58,688 nt of DNA from positions 1 to 58,688 of the IMG/VR virus record IMGVR_UViG_3300037041_002703; one strand, given 5' to 3'. The notes below the pieces were generated by a model that saw nothing but the letters and a program-made list of their open reading frames with translations, was not told where the DNA came from and did not search any database. Of this stretch, positions 7,266-16,642 are shown piece by piece. How positions within the stretch are numbered: the stretch's first letter is position 1; the number at the start of each line of letters is the position of its first letter. A program made the translations under genes and the position numbers. Origin of the DNA: a virus.

Positions 7266-8896
7266 TAACAATCGGATACTCTACAAGAAAACACGACCCA
7301 GAATTTATTGAATATCTCAAAAAGTCATCTGGTAATTATAAGTACGTTGAAGTTATTGAGAAGATAAACAATGGTGAAAAATCCCTCTCAGAAGTTTATA
7401 ACGAAATTCTTTCAGAATCTAAAAGTGAAATTGTAATCCTGTGTCACGACGACATTTATTTTGATACCAATGCCTGGTATTCAAAAGTTTTGAAAAACTT
7501 TGAAAAAAACAATTTTGGTATCATTGGAGTTGCTGGGACAACCAGTCTTCCAAAATCAGGAATGTGGTGGGAGGACAGACGAAAAATGATTGGAATTGTA
7601 AATCATGAAAGTAATGGAAAAAAGTGGGAGTCAAAATATTCGGGTCCCCAAGGAAATGAAATTCGAGAAGTCGCTTTAGTAGATGGTCTTTTCATTTGTA
7701 TTCACAAAAAAAGAATTAAGAAAAATTTTGTAGAAGAATTTGAAGGGTTTCATTTTTATGATTTACCATTCTGTGTAGAAAATTATTTAAACGGTGTTAA
7801 AATAGGTGTCTGCACTAATATAAGAATAACACACAAGTCAATTGGACAAACAAACCAACAATGGGAAGATAACAAAAAATTATTTGTTGAAAGGTATGCA
7901 AATAATTTACCGATAAAAGTCCCATTTGACCAAAAACGTCAAATGAAAGTTTTATTGGCTTGCATGTTTTTTAGAACTTTTACAGGGTCTGAAGTTTATG
8001 TTTATGAACTTGCAAAAGAACTACAGAAATTAAACTGCCAAGTAACAGTACTTTCTCAAATTGGCGGACCTCTTACTGATTTAGCAAAAAAAGAAGGTAT
8101 AAAATGCCTATCATTCGAAGAAGCTCCCGGATTCAAAATGGGTGATGGTAAATGGTTGGTGATGGGTCCAGATAACAAACCTCAAGTTTCAAACCCAACA
8201 ACATTATACAAAGTCGCTGAAGTTGATTTTGACATTATTCATATTCAACACAAACCAGTTGCTGAAAGAATAGTTAATCTTTACCCGAATATTGATAAGA
8301 TTGCTTCAATACATTCAGAAGTTATAGAACTTGAAGACCCAGTAATCCACGATTCGATTAAGCATTACATTGCAATACGTCCTGAAATCAAAGACCATAT
8401 TGTTGAAAAGTTTGGTATTTTGGAAGAGAATATTTCTGTGATTTATAATCCTATTAACAAAAACAGATTCCCTACGTTACCAAAAAATGAAAAAGGATAT
8501 ATTTTGTTTGTTGGAACTGTAGACTATCTAAGAGAGCTAGCAATTAAAGATGCTGGAGAATATGCAATATCCTTAGGAAAGGAACTATGGTTAATTGGTG
8601 AAGATAAATCAATTTATTTGAAAAGTTATTTGAATAACCCAAGCATTAAACATTTCCCATCTACTTGGAATCTCAAACCATTTATTGAAGGTGCTTATGA
8701 AACCGCAGGTATTCAATTAGGTAGAACAACTATTGAAAGCTGGATGAGTGGAAAAGATAGTTGGATTTATAAAGTAAATGAAAATGGTGATATTCTTTCT
8801 AAAGAAAAAACTTCACCCCCAGAGGATATCGAAAAGTTTTACGCTGATAATGTTGCAAAACAAATAAAAGAACAATATATCAAGATTTTGTCATGA
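7262..8896 (+). CDS. Two-domain glycosyltransferase (GT-A-like N-terminus fused to GT4-like GT-B)
   Basis: 544 residues. Residues 1-~220 are GT-A-like: IVILCHDDIYFD supplies an Asp pair, VALVDGLFICIHKKR the acceptor-loop strand and GFHFYDLPFCVEN the GT2-like tail. From ~228 a GT-B domain begins (MKVLLACMFFRTFTGSEVYVYELAKE), with IIHIQHKP and VIYNPINKNRFP as in GT4 enzymes. The fusion could add two sugars in sequence. Start and stop both overlap neighbours through ATGA. Donors are not predictable. Confidence 0.8.
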   Translation: MITIGYSTRKHDPEFIEYLKKSSGNYKYVEVIEKINNGEKSLSEVYNEILSESKSEIVILCHDDIYFDTNAWYSKVLKNFEKNNFGIIGVAGTTSLPKSGMWWEDRRKMIGIVNHESNGKKWESKYSGPQGNEIREVALVDGLFICIHKKRIKKNFVEEFEGFHFYDLPFCVENYLNGVKIGVCTNIRITHKSIGQTNQQWEDNKKLFVERYANNLPIKVPFDQKRQMKVLLACMFFRTFTGSEVYVYELAKELQKLNCQVTVLSQIGGPLTDLAKKEGIKCLSFEEAPGFKMGDGKWLVMGPDNKPQVSNPTTLYKVAEVDFDIIHIQHKPVAERIVNLYPNIDKIASIHSEVIELEDPVIHDSIKHYIAIRPEIKDHIVEKFGILEENISVIYNPINKNRFPTLPKNEKGYILFVGTVDYLRELAIKDAGEYAISLGKELWLIGEDKSIYLKSYLNNPSIKHFPSTWNLKPFIEGAYETAGIQLGRTTIESWMSGKDSWIYKVNENGDILSKEKTSPPEDIEKFYADNVAKQIKEQYIKILS

Positions 8897-9621
8897 TTAA
8901 GGTTGTAAGCTGTTTTTGGAATGCTGAAAAATATATTGGAAAATGTATTGAATCGTTGCAAATGCAAAAGTTTAAGGACTTTAAAGTTTACCTTATAGAT
9001 GATATGTCTACGGACAATTCAGTTTCCAAAATAGAAAAACTGATAGAGGAGGATATGAGATTTGAGTTGATTATAAATAAAGAAAAAAAATTTAAACTAA
9101 GAAACTTAGATGAACTCATACGGACTTTTGATGACGATGATGTTGTTGTCGAACTCGATGGAGACGATTGGTTATATTTACCAACAGTACTTGAGGAGAT
9201 TAACAAAACGTATCAAGACTCATCAGTTTGGATTACTAATGGTTCTTTTATGTATTCAAATGGTTCCAGAGGATTTTCTGCAAAATGTAACGCTTTAACC
9301 ATAAGAAAAGACGCTTTTCAATTTTCACACTTGAGAACTTGGAAAGCATTCCTGTGGAAAAGTATTCCTATTGAAAATTTCAAAGAAACCAACGGAGAAT
9401 ATTTCAAATCAGGTGCTGACGTTGCATATACCTTTCCTTTATTAGAGTTGGCTGGTGAAAAACACTACAAATTTATTTCTAGTATACTATATGTTTATAA
9501 TGCAAACTCCCCTTACAATGACCATAAAGAAGGTAGCGCAAGTGGTGGTTTAAATGAACAGTCCAGAGTAGCCAATATTATAAGAAAAAAAACACCCTTA
9601 AAACAACTTTTTATAGAATGA
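8893..9621 (+). CDS. Glycosyltransferase family 2
   Basis: 242 residues. A classical GT-A start, MIKVVSCFWNAEKYIGKCIESL, then FKVYLIDDMSTDNS (first Asp pair) and VVELDGDDWLY, a DxD-like metal/nucleotide-binding motif. It is a cytosolic inverting transferase with no membrane segment. ATGA overlaps on both sides couple it to the fused transferase before it and to nadE after it. Sugar specificity is unknown. Confidence 0.85.
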   Translation: MIKVVSCFWNAEKYIGKCIESLQMQKFKDFKVYLIDDMSTDNSVSKIEKLIEEDMRFELIINKEKKFKLRNLDELIRTFDDDDVVVELDGDDWLYLPTVLEEINKTYQDSSVWITNGSFMYSNGSRGFSAKCNALTIRKDAFQFSHLRTWKAFLWKSIPIENFKETNGEYFKSGADVAYTFPLLELAGEKHYKFISSILYVYNANSPYNDHKEGSASGGLNEQSRVANIIRKKTPLKQLFIE

Positions 9622-10367
9622 AAATGAAACAACACGAAAGAATATCTGAATGGGTAAAATCTTATGCTGAAAAAAATAAAATAAAATCATTGGTTGTTGG
9701 AGTTTCGGGGGGTATAGATTCTGCTGTTGTTTCCACCTTATGCGCTATGACAGGTTTACCCACGCATTGCGTTCTAATGCCAATTCATCAAAATCCTGAA
9801 CACACCAAAAGGGGTTCGAACCATATTAATTGGTTACAAACTAAATTTGAAAGGGTTGATTCACATGAGTTCAATTTATCGGAAGTTTATGATATCTTTG
9901 TTGATACTATGTCTTACGCAAAAAGTGAATTAGGGTTTGCAAATTCTCGTTCAAGATTAAGAATGACTGCATTATATCAACTAGCTTCGAGTACTAATGG
10001 TATTGTTGTGGGTACCGGAAATAAAATCGAGGATTTTGGTGTTGGTTTTTTTACCAAGTATGGAGATGGTGGTGTAGATATTTCACCAATAGCAGATTTC
10101 ACAAAAACTGAAGTATACGAAATCGCTAAACATTTAGGTATAAATCAAGAAATTATTGATGCAACACCAACAGATGGTTTATGGGGCGATGATAGAAATG
10201 ACGAAAGCCAAATTGGGGCGACTTACCCTGAGTTAGAATGGGCTATGGAATTTAAAAACAATAGAAATATTACGGAAAGAGAACAAGAAGTTTTATCAAT
10301 TTACAAAAAATTAAATTCTCAAAATAAACATAAAATGTTACCAATACCCATTTATAAAAAATCATGA
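9618..10367 (+). CDS. nadE: NAD+ synthetase, ammonia-dependent NadE type
   Basis: 249 residues. The N-type ATP pyrophosphatase loop SGGIDSA is at 30-36, and the NadE signature GTGNKIED plus FFTKYGDGGVDISP is at ~132-157. It converts deamido-NAD, ATP and an ammonia source to NAD+. No glutaminase domain is present, so it should use free ammonia. The typical length is kept, so it is probably active. It sits inside the sugar block with ATGA overlaps, directly before an NAD-dependent sugar-nucleotide dehydrogenase. It may top up NAD+ for such enzymes or counter host NAD-depleting defences; both ideas are inference. Confidence 0.9.
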   Translation: MKMKQHERISEWVKSYAEKNKIKSLVVGVSGGIDSAVVSTLCAMTGLPTHCVLMPIHQNPEHTKRGSNHINWLQTKFERVDSHEFNLSEVYDIFVDTMSYAKSELGFANSRSRLRMTALYQLASSTNGIVVGTGNKIEDFGVGFFTKYGDGGVDISPIADFTKTEVYEIAKHLGINQEIIDATPTDGLWGDDRNDESQIGATYPELEWAMEFKNNRNITEREQEVLSIYKKLNSQNKHKMLPIPIYKKS

Positions 10368-11533
10368 AAATAGGTGTAATAGGCGCTGGAAGACTAGGAA
10401 TTACGTTTGCATTATTGTGTGAAAAAGCGGGTTATGATGTTATTGTTTCAGATATTAGACAGGAATACATAGAAAAACTCAATAATAAGACTATTGATAC
10501 AGCTGAGCCAGAAGTCTTATTGATGCTACAAAAATCCAAAAATTTAAAAGCAACTCAAAAAAACAGTGAAGTAATTTCAGAGTCAGATGTGATTTATACT
10601 TTTGTACAAACACCATCTCTCCCATCTGGAGAATATGACATTACTTATCTAATGGAAGTAGTCGAAGATTTTGAAAAATTTGAAAACCATCAACAAGAAA
10701 TTCAAAACAAACTTTTTGTGATTGGTTGTACAACAAATCCAGGAGATACAAAAACAATTGAAGAAAAATTAGAACCTCTTAGTGTGATTGTTGCCTACAA
10801 CCCAGAATTTATTGCTCAGGGAGAAATAGTTAAAGGTCTTGAATATGCAGATTTAGTTCTTGTTGGAACTGAAAACTTAGAAACAATAAATATTTTAAAA
10901 CAAATATACGAAAAAATTCAAAAAACAGATGTTAAAATGTGTCCAATGTCTCCCACAGCTGCTGAAATTACAAAAATAGGTATTAATTGTTTTTTGACAA
11001 CAAAAATAAGTTATGCCAATATGATTGGTGAAATTTTAGTATCCTCAAAATTACATAATGAAGTTGATAAAGTTTTGGACACAATTGGTAAAGATAGTAG
11101 AATTGGACATAAATATTTGAACTATGGTTTCGGTTTTGGAGGACCCTGCTTACCAAGAGATAATCGAGCTTTGGGCAATTATGCAAAAAAAGTGGGTCTT
11201 GAAACAAATCTTCCTTATACAATCGATAATTTCAATTTAGAACATTCAAATTTTTTAAAAAGTTATTTCATAGGTCAAAACCCAAACAAAGAAATACCTT
11301 TTGTTTTCAACTACATTTCTTACAAAAAAGGGACAGATATGTTAGTAGAGTCCCAACAACTAAAATTAGCAAAAGATTTACTAGATGAGGGATATTCTGT
11401 CAACATTATTGAAGAAGATTCCATTTTAAACAATTCACAATTTATTAATGAAATTGAATCTGACTATCCTAATCAAGTTAAATTTTATAAATTAGGTTCA
11501 AATCCGAAGGGATTTAAAATAAATATGAATTAA
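10364..11533 (+). CDS. UDP-glucose/GDP-mannose-type 6-dehydrogenase
   Basis: 389 residues. An NAD-binding Rossmann motif GAGRLG (7-12), the family segment TAAEITKIGIN (~198-208, with K204) and the catalytic cysteine motif FGGPCLPRD (C262) are present; the C-terminal domain has SYKKGTDMLVES. These enzymes oxidise the sugar C6-OH of a nucleotide sugar twice with 2 NAD+, giving a uronic acid donor such as UDP-GlcA. It is somewhat shorter than the usual ~430 residues, trimmed at the C-terminus. It follows nadE with an ATGA overlap. Whether UDP-Glc, UDP-HexNAc or GDP-Man is used is uncertain. Confidence 0.88.
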   Translation: MKIGVIGAGRLGITFALLCEKAGYDVIVSDIRQEYIEKLNNKTIDTAEPEVLLMLQKSKNLKATQKNSEVISESDVIYTFVQTPSLPSGEYDITYLMEVVEDFEKFENHQQEIQNKLFVIGCTTNPGDTKTIEEKLEPLSVIVAYNPEFIAQGEIVKGLEYADLVLVGTENLETINILKQIYEKIQKTDVKMCPMSPTAAEITKIGINCFLTTKISYANMIGEILVSSKLHNEVDKVLDTIGKDSRIGHKYLNYGFGFGGPCLPRDNRALGNYAKKVGLETNLPYTIDNFNLEHSNFLKSYFIGQNPNKEIPFVFNYISYKKGTDMLVESQQLKLAKDLLDEGYSVNIIEEDSILNNSQFINEIESDYPNQVKFYKLGSNPKGFKINMN

Positions 11534-11538
11534 AAATT

Positions 11539-12363
11539 ATGAATACAAACAATATTTTTGGAACTTGTTATTTCATGGGCGGTCTAGGTAATCAAATGTT
11601 TCAAGCCGCACACGCATTATCGCAAGGATGGAAAAAAGGGGTTGAAACAAAATTTAAAGCAGTATCTTGGACACCAATGCAAGGTAGACAAACTGACAAC
11701 TATCGTAACAATATTTTTAGAAATTTAAATTTTGTTGAAGATTTTGGTCATGTTGGAAGAGTAAGCGAAGGTCCGTGGGAATACACTGAGTTAAATCCTC
11801 AGTGGGACCAACCCCAAGAATTTTATGGTTATTTTCAAAGTAGTAAAAATTTTTTAGGTTACGATAAAGAAATACAAAAAACATTCGAACCTACTGAGGA
11901 GTTTACTGACCGAATGATAAACAGGTATCCAGAACTTACTCAAGAAAACACATTATCTGTTCATATAAGACGTGGAGATTGTTTTATGAATCCGGACATA
12001 CACCCAATGGTCACGAAAGAATATGTTGAAAGAGCCCTTGAGTTGATACCAGAATATTCAAACATTTTTATTTTTTCCGATGACAAAATTTGGATAAAAG
12101 AAAATTTTAATTTACCAAACATTATAATTGTTGATGAGTTGGAGGATTACGAAGAAATGTGGTTGATGTCTCTTTGTAAAAATCACATAATATCAAACTC
12201 AACATTTTCTTGGTGGGGAACTTTCTTAAACAAAAAAGAAAATAAAAAAATTATTGCTCCTTCAATATGGTTTGGGCCAAGAGGTCCTCAAAATTTTAAA
12301 GATATTTACGAACCTTACTGGACCGTATTAGAGGTTACATATAAAGATGGTTGGTTATATTAA
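11539..12363 (+). CDS. Alpha-1,2-fucosyltransferase-like, GT11
   Basis: 274 residues. GT11 landmarks: GGLGNQMFQAA (14-24) near the N-terminus, the GDP-sugar-binding HIRRGD (~142) and SNSTFSWWG near 225. GT11 enzymes transfer L-fucose (or L-galactose) from the GDP donor in alpha-1,2 linkage. No membrane anchor is seen. The neighbouring gene is a second fucosyltransferase family (GT10), which strengthens the assignment. No GDP-fucose synthesis genes are in the window, but a GDP-mannose 3,5-epimerase-like gene is (21091). Confidence 0.92.
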   Translation: MNTNNIFGTCYFMGGLGNQMFQAAHALSQGWKKGVETKFKAVSWTPMQGRQTDNYRNNIFRNLNFVEDFGHVGRVSEGPWEYTELNPQWDQPQEFYGYFQSSKNFLGYDKEIQKTFEPTEEFTDRMINRYPELTQENTLSVHIRRGDCFMNPDIHPMVTKEYVERALELIPEYSNIFIFSDDKIWIKENFNLPNIIIVDELEDYEEMWLMSLCKNHIISNSTFSWWGTFLNKKENKKIIAPSIWFGPRGPQNFKDIYEPYWTVLEVTYKDGWLY

Positions 12364-12367
12364 AGAT

Positions 12368-13177
12368 ATGGTTAAAATTAACATGTTATCAAGAAATTTT
12401 GCTCATGACAAAGGGTCAACAGCAAACAAAGCCCCCAAAAATATTGAGTGGGCATTCAATTCTTATGAAAATCCAATATCAGTATATTTGGATAATGACG
12501 CTATGCAAGGGGTACAAGATAAATCAAATGGCAAACTAAGTTTTTTGTGGCTAATAGAATCAAAAAAATTTGATGGAGGTGCAAGTGAGACGATAAAAAA
12601 TAATTTAGAAACTATCTTGGACACTTATGAACAAATTTGGACGCACAATGATGAGTTGTTAGCTTTAAACTCAAAATTTAAATGGGCACCAGCATATGGT
12701 AGTTACATTACCGATTTTGGTGTTCACCCAAAAAACAAACTTGCATCGATGATTGTGTCTAACAAACGTTGGACACGTCAACATGAAATTCGTCATGATT
12801 TTGCTATGGCAAACAAAACCAAGATTGATGTTTATGGTAGAGGCACTCATGAGATTGCAAAGAAAGAAGAGGGACTTAAAGATTATATGTTTTCATTTGC
12901 GGCAGAAAACGACACCTATGATACCTATTTTACTGAAAAGATTTTAGATTGTTTTGCTACTGGAACGATTCCTATCTACATGGGAACAAAAAAAATTGTT
13001 GAATATTTCAATCCAGAAGGTATTTTATTTTTTGATGGTACTTATGATTTGGACACTTTGACGCCTGACCTATATTACTCCAAAATGGATGCAATAAAAG
13101 ACAATTATGAAAGAGTTCAAAAATATAGTATTTTGGATGATTGGTTATATGAAAATTATTTGATTCATTATGTCTAA
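12368..13177 (+). CDS. Alpha-1,3-fucosyltransferase-like, GT10
   Basis: 269 residues from ATG 12368, just after the previous stop; an in-frame ATG at 12347 would add seven residues. The GT10 signature is clear: FSFAAENDTYDTYFTEKIL followed by DCFATGTIPIYMG, which binds GDP-fucose. An SNKRWTRQHEIR segment sits where the family has its conserved S-N-x-x basic stretch. No transmembrane anchor. It probably adds L-fucose or a related GDP-L-sugar in alpha-1,3/4 linkage. It overlaps the next gene by 8 bases. Confidence 0.9.
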   Translation: MVKINMLSRNFAHDKGSTANKAPKNIEWAFNSYENPISVYLDNDAMQGVQDKSNGKLSFLWLIESKKFDGGASETIKNNLETILDTYEQIWTHNDELLALNSKFKWAPAYGSYITDFGVHPKNKLASMIVSNKRWTRQHEIRHDFAMANKTKIDVYGRGTHEIAKKEEGLKDYMFSFAAENDTYDTYFTEKILDCFATGTIPIYMGTKKIVEYFNPEGILFFDGTYDLDTLTPDLYYSKMDAIKDNYERVQKYSILDDWLYENYLIHYV

Positions 13178-13877
13178 AATTTGTTTGATACAACAGCCAG
13201 CTGGGATAGGAGATATTTTTTTTATACAAAAGATTGCTAACCACTTCATAAACAAAGATTATGATGTGTGGATTCCAGTAATACCGCAATTTGAATATAT
13301 CAAAGATTATATTAAAATACCGAGGCTTCATTTAATTTCAGAACTTGAAGATTTCCCCTATAAAAATCTATATGGCACTGGAAGTTCAGTCCCAGTGAAA
13401 TTTGATAATGAAGATGTTTTTCTTCCAATTCAAAATTTTGATAGAAATTTCCCTGGAATGTCAGTCATGATTGCAAAATACAAAATGTTAGGTATAGACC
13501 ATTCTGATTGGGTAAACTTTTTTGATTTTGAAAGAGATTTGGAAAGAGAAGAAAAATTGTTCCAATTTAAAAATCCCGAAAACAAAGAATACATTTTTGT
13601 AAATCGAAATTTTGGCTCCCCTCCAGATTCAAAATCATGTCCTCACATGGGTGATTATAACAACTCTATTGAAATGGAATATTTAGGTTGGGATAACTTA
13701 TTCGATTGGATTGGATTGGCCCTTAAAGCTAAAGAAATTCATACTGTTGAGACTTCTCTTTTGTATATTCTATACAAATTAGGTGTTGAAAATGTTACCG
13801 TCTATTCAAGACATAATCCACCTTCTTTTGCCCAAGTAGAAGGATTTTTTAACAAAAATTGGGTATACAAATTATGA
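13170..13877 (+). CDS. GT9/heptosyltransferase-like protein
   Basis: 235 residues. The N-terminus LIQQPAGIGDIFFIQKIANHF resembles the G-x-x-G-D loop of heptosyltransferase-like GT-B enzymes. The C-terminal LALKAKEIHTVETSLLYILYKLG resembles the donor-binding end (T/S-x-x-x-H-x-A). The length is short for a full GT-B protein (~320-350), so it may be reduced or divergent. It overlaps both neighbours. A transferase role is likely from context, and the exact family is tentative. Confidence 0.55.
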   Translation: MSKICLIQQPAGIGDIFFIQKIANHFINKDYDVWIPVIPQFEYIKDYIKIPRLHLISELEDFPYKNLYGTGSSVPVKFDNEDVFLPIQNFDRNFPGMSVMIAKYKMLGIDHSDWVNFFDFERDLEREEKLFQFKNPENKEYIFVNRNFGSPPDSKSCPHMGDYNNSIEMEYLGWDNLFDWIGLALKAKEIHTVETSLLYILYKLGVENVTVYSRHNPPSFAQVEGFFNKNWVYKL

Positions 13878-14524
13878 ATACAAATTTAAAAAACCAACTG
13901 AAAAATTATTTTGAAAATGAAAGCCTGAGTTATGAAACTGGATATCCTGAAAGGGACGTTAATTGGATGCAATCAAATTTAATTCCAAAAATTGAGAATA
14001 TTATTAATACAAGCGTGCATAAAAATTGTTTGGACGTCGGTTGTGCTTTTGGATATTTTACAAAAATATTAAATAACACTTTTGAAAATTGCTATGGAAT
14101 AGACTTGTCCGAAAACAGAATTAATTATGCAAAGCAATATGAAACAAACACTTTGAAGTTTGTGCAAGCAGATTTAACTGAAAGTTTCAAAGATAAATTT
14201 GACATCAAATTTGATTTCATGTTTACTAACGCGGTATTACCACACATACCATTAGAATTCAAAGCATCTGTTTTCAAAAACTTAGCGGAAATCGCAAAAC
14301 CGGGATGCTTACTTGTTATGTATGACGGAATGTTGAATGATGATAATACTCATAAACATGATAACAAACAACAAGCGAATTTTGATGGTTGGAATAATTC
14401 AGAACTTATCAGAGTTGTTTTTATAAGTGAAAAATGGTTAAAAGAAAATGCTGAGGATTGGGAAATAATTAGCATTACAAATGTTGGTTTTGCAACGGAA
14501 GAAATAATATTAAAAAGAAAATAA
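13874..14524 (+). CDS. Class I SAM-dependent methyltransferase
   Basis: 216 residues from ATG 13874, overlapping the previous stop (ATGA). SAM-binding motif I is LDVGCAFGYFTKIL (~52-65); motif II follows as YGIDLSENRINYAKQ, then FVQADL and FDFMFTNAVLPHIP (post-motif I and IV). In this context it probably methylates a sugar or glycan hydroxyl or carboxyl. The substrate is not deducible. Confidence 0.85.
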   Translation: MNTNLKNQLKNYFENESLSYETGYPERDVNWMQSNLIPKIENIINTSVHKNCLDVGCAFGYFTKILNNTFENCYGIDLSENRINYAKQYETNTLKFVQADLTESFKDKFDIKFDFMFTNAVLPHIPLEFKASVFKNLAEIAKPGCLLVMYDGMLNDDNTHKHDNKQQANFDGWNNSELIRVVFISEKWLKENAEDWEIISITNVGFATEEIILKRK

Positions 14525-14526
14525 TT

Positions 14527-15183
14527 ATGAGTCTATTTGGTGCATTTTGGGACAAAGACCCAAATCCTGTTGGCGAAGAACAATTTGGTAATAATAAAGG
14601 ATTATTTTACAATTTAAATTGGTACCCAAAAGGGGTTTTGCACATTGGGGCTTGGGATGCTTGGGAAGCAAAGCAATATGCTAATTATTGCGGAAATAAT
14701 TCTGTGTTTATAGAAGCAAATCCACAATCGTTCGAAAGATTTAGAAATGAAATCGAGCAATTTGGACAAAAGATTTATAATTTTGCTGCTTGGAATATTG
14801 ATGATATAGAAATGAATTTATATTGTCCTAGTGGTAATGAAGATTCAAGTTCTTTGCTAGAACAAAAAGGGTATGTTCTTAAAACAAAAACAATTACTAT
14901 CAAAACTCTTTTTGAAAGAGAAGCTCTACAATTCGAAAATTTTGATTTACTTAACATTGACACTGAAGGTGCTGAATTACAAGTACTCGAAGGAATCGGT
15001 GATAACATTAAAAATTTTACATACATAATCATCGAAGTCAGTGATATTGGAAGTGAATTCGATAAAAACGTGAACCAATATATTATTGAAAAAGGTTTTG
15101 AATTTATTCGTGATAGTACACATCACAGAAGTAGCATAAACGAAAAAATATTTTGCGACAAACTTTATAAAAAAATTGCATGA
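14527..15183 (+). CDS. FkbM-family methyltransferase
   Basis: 218 residues. GVLHIGAWDAWEAKQYANY supplies the SAM loop, VFIEANPQSF the acidic residue that binds the SAM ribose, and LNIDTEGAELQVLEG the FkbM signature. FkbM enzymes O-methylate sugars and polyketides; in phage glycan clusters they usually cap glycans. ATGA overlap with the next gene. A second FkbM gene lies at 20434. Confidence 0.87.
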   Translation: MSLFGAFWDKDPNPVGEEQFGNNKGLFYNLNWYPKGVLHIGAWDAWEAKQYANYCGNNSVFIEANPQSFERFRNEIEQFGQKIYNFAAWNIDDIEMNLYCPSGNEDSSSLLEQKGYVLKTKTITIKTLFEREALQFENFDLLNIDTEGAELQVLEGIGDNIKNFTYIIIEVSDIGSEFDKNVNQYIIEKGFEFIRDSTHHRSSINEKIFCDKLYKKIA

Positions 15184-16010
15184 AAAGTTCTATTGTTGTT
15201 TTAGCAAAAAATGATAATTACGGAAATAATTTAACCCATCGGGCAAAGATGTCTATCAACTCTATGGTTGAAAACTTTGATGAGGTTATTGTTGTAGATT
15301 GGAAAACAAGAAACAGAAACACCTTGTTATCAACGATAATTGACGATGTACCTCACCTGGGTAAAATAAAAAGTATTGAGGTAAGTAACAAACTTCTCAG
15401 AGAAAAATACCCCAACTTGTATCAATGGAATATTTTAGAGGCTATTGGACGGAACATTGGTATCAGAAGAGCAACAGGAGATTGGGTAGCATCCTCAAAT
15501 ATTGATATTGTAACAACCCCATTAGATATATCGCAGCTTAATATTTCAGAATTTTACACAACATCAAGAAAAGATATTGAAGAAAATTTCCATTTAGGGC
15601 AAATGGATTATGAGGTTTTAAAAAATCACCTTTGGGAAAATCAAAATAATTACTCGGGTAAACCACAAATTGATAGTCCAACCGACAAATGGTCTTTGGT
15701 TGTTTGCTGTGGAGATTTTCAAATAGGATACAGAGACATTTGGCACAAAATCAAAGGATTTGAAGAATCTGTTTTGTATGGATGTGGTATTGACACTAAT
15801 ATAATGAAGAAAGCATCCAGTTATGCGCAACTTAAAATTCTACCCTACAATGTTTTTCATTTAAATCATGGAAAAGTGGGAGAAAGATTCGATGGGGAAG
15901 TTACACCCCCCATGTCAAATCAACATACTATAATCCAAGATTTTGACCAGACAACAAACAGTGAAAACTGGGGCTTGGCTGACGAAGAATTAATAATTGA
16001 AACTATATGA
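15180..16010 (+). CDS. GT2-like glycosyltransferase with C-terminal galactosyltransferase-like half
   Basis: 276 residues. The N-terminus SSIVVLAKNDNYGNN and DEVIVVDWKTRN suggest a GT-A fold. WNILEAIGRNIGIRRATGDWV matches the N-x-G-x-x-x-A-x-G-D segment before the metal site, and ASSNIDIV replaces a typical DxD. The C-terminal part has CCGDFQIGYRDIWHKIKGFEE, as in galactosyltransferase C-terminal domains. ATGA overlaps on both sides. Activity is likely; the donor is unknown. Confidence 0.7.
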   Translation: MKSSIVVLAKNDNYGNNLTHRAKMSINSMVENFDEVIVVDWKTRNRNTLLSTIIDDVPHLGKIKSIEVSNKLLREKYPNLYQWNILEAIGRNIGIRRATGDWVASSNIDIVTTPLDISQLNISEFYTTSRKDIEENFHLGQMDYEVLKNHLWENQNNYSGKPQIDSPTDKWSLVVCCGDFQIGYRDIWHKIKGFEESVLYGCGIDTNIMKKASSYAQLKILPYNVFHLNHGKVGERFDGEVTPPMSNQHTIIQDFDQTTNSENWGLADEELIIETI

Positions 16011-16642
16011 AAATAATAATTGTCGGTGGAAATGCCGGAGCTAAAATTGCTGCAGAAATCTTTGCGATGAATTTTCCTCATTGTGAGATTTTTTATGCGG
16101 AAACTTACTTAGAACAAGAAAAAGTAAATCAACTGGTTGATGATTATAAAAAAGTCCCGGAACTCCTTAGAGAGGGTAGTTACGAATATTTCATCGCAAC
16201 TGGTGATAATTTCCAAAGAGCAGAGATTTACAAATACATCTGGACTAATACGGTGATAGAACCTTTGAATTGCATTCATGCATCAGCAATAATCTCTTCT
16301 TCTGCTAAAATAGGTTATGGCAATTTGGTTTGCCCAACAGCTGTAATTCACACCGATGCCGAGATTGAGAACTGCACCATTATCAACACTGGGGCGATAA
16401 TCGAACACGATTGTAAGGTTAAAAACTTTGCTCAGGTTTCACCCAATGCAACCCTATGTGGTAGGGTAGGCATCGGGGAATATTGTTTTATAGGTGCTGG
16501 CTCAACTATAATCCCCAACAAGCAAGTAAGTAATAAATCTGTTGTCGCTGCTGGAAGTGTAGTCATTGAGTACATCCCACAGAATGTAATGGTTGCAGGT
16601 ACCCCCGCAAAAATCAAAAAGAAAGATTATTATGCAATTTAA
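16007..16642 (+). CDS. Sugar O/N-acyltransferase, NeuD/PglD type (left-handed beta-helix)
   Basis: 211 residues. A Rossmann-like N-terminal part (MKIIIVGGNAGAKIAAEI) is followed by hexapeptide repeats from ~90 (SAIISSSAKIGYGNLVCPTA). The family catalytic-histidine region is IIEHDCKV, and the C-terminal helix-capping VVAAGSVV and VMVAGTPAKIKK are present. PglD/NeuD-type enzymes acetylate amino sugars from acetyl-CoA as a trimer. The next gene encodes a sugar aminotransferase overlapping by 11 bases, so the pair likely makes an N-acylated amino sugar. Confidence 0.88.
   Translation: MKIIIVGGNAGAKIAAEIFAMNFPHCEIFYAETYLEQEKVNQLVDDYKKVPELLREGSYEYFIATGDNFQRAEIYKYIWTNTVIEPLNCIHASAIISSSAKIGYGNLVCPTAVIHTDAEIENCTIINTGAIIEHDCKVKNFAQVSPNATLCGRVGIGEYCFIGAGSTIIPNKQVSNKSVVAAGSVVIEYIPQNVMVAGTPAKIKKKDYYAI

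Noticed and set aside
9805-9830. A T-loop-like GGGGTTCGAACC resembling a tRNA 3' half
   Set aside because: It lies within nadE coding sequence in a well-matched region, and I could not form acceptor, D and anticodon stems around it.
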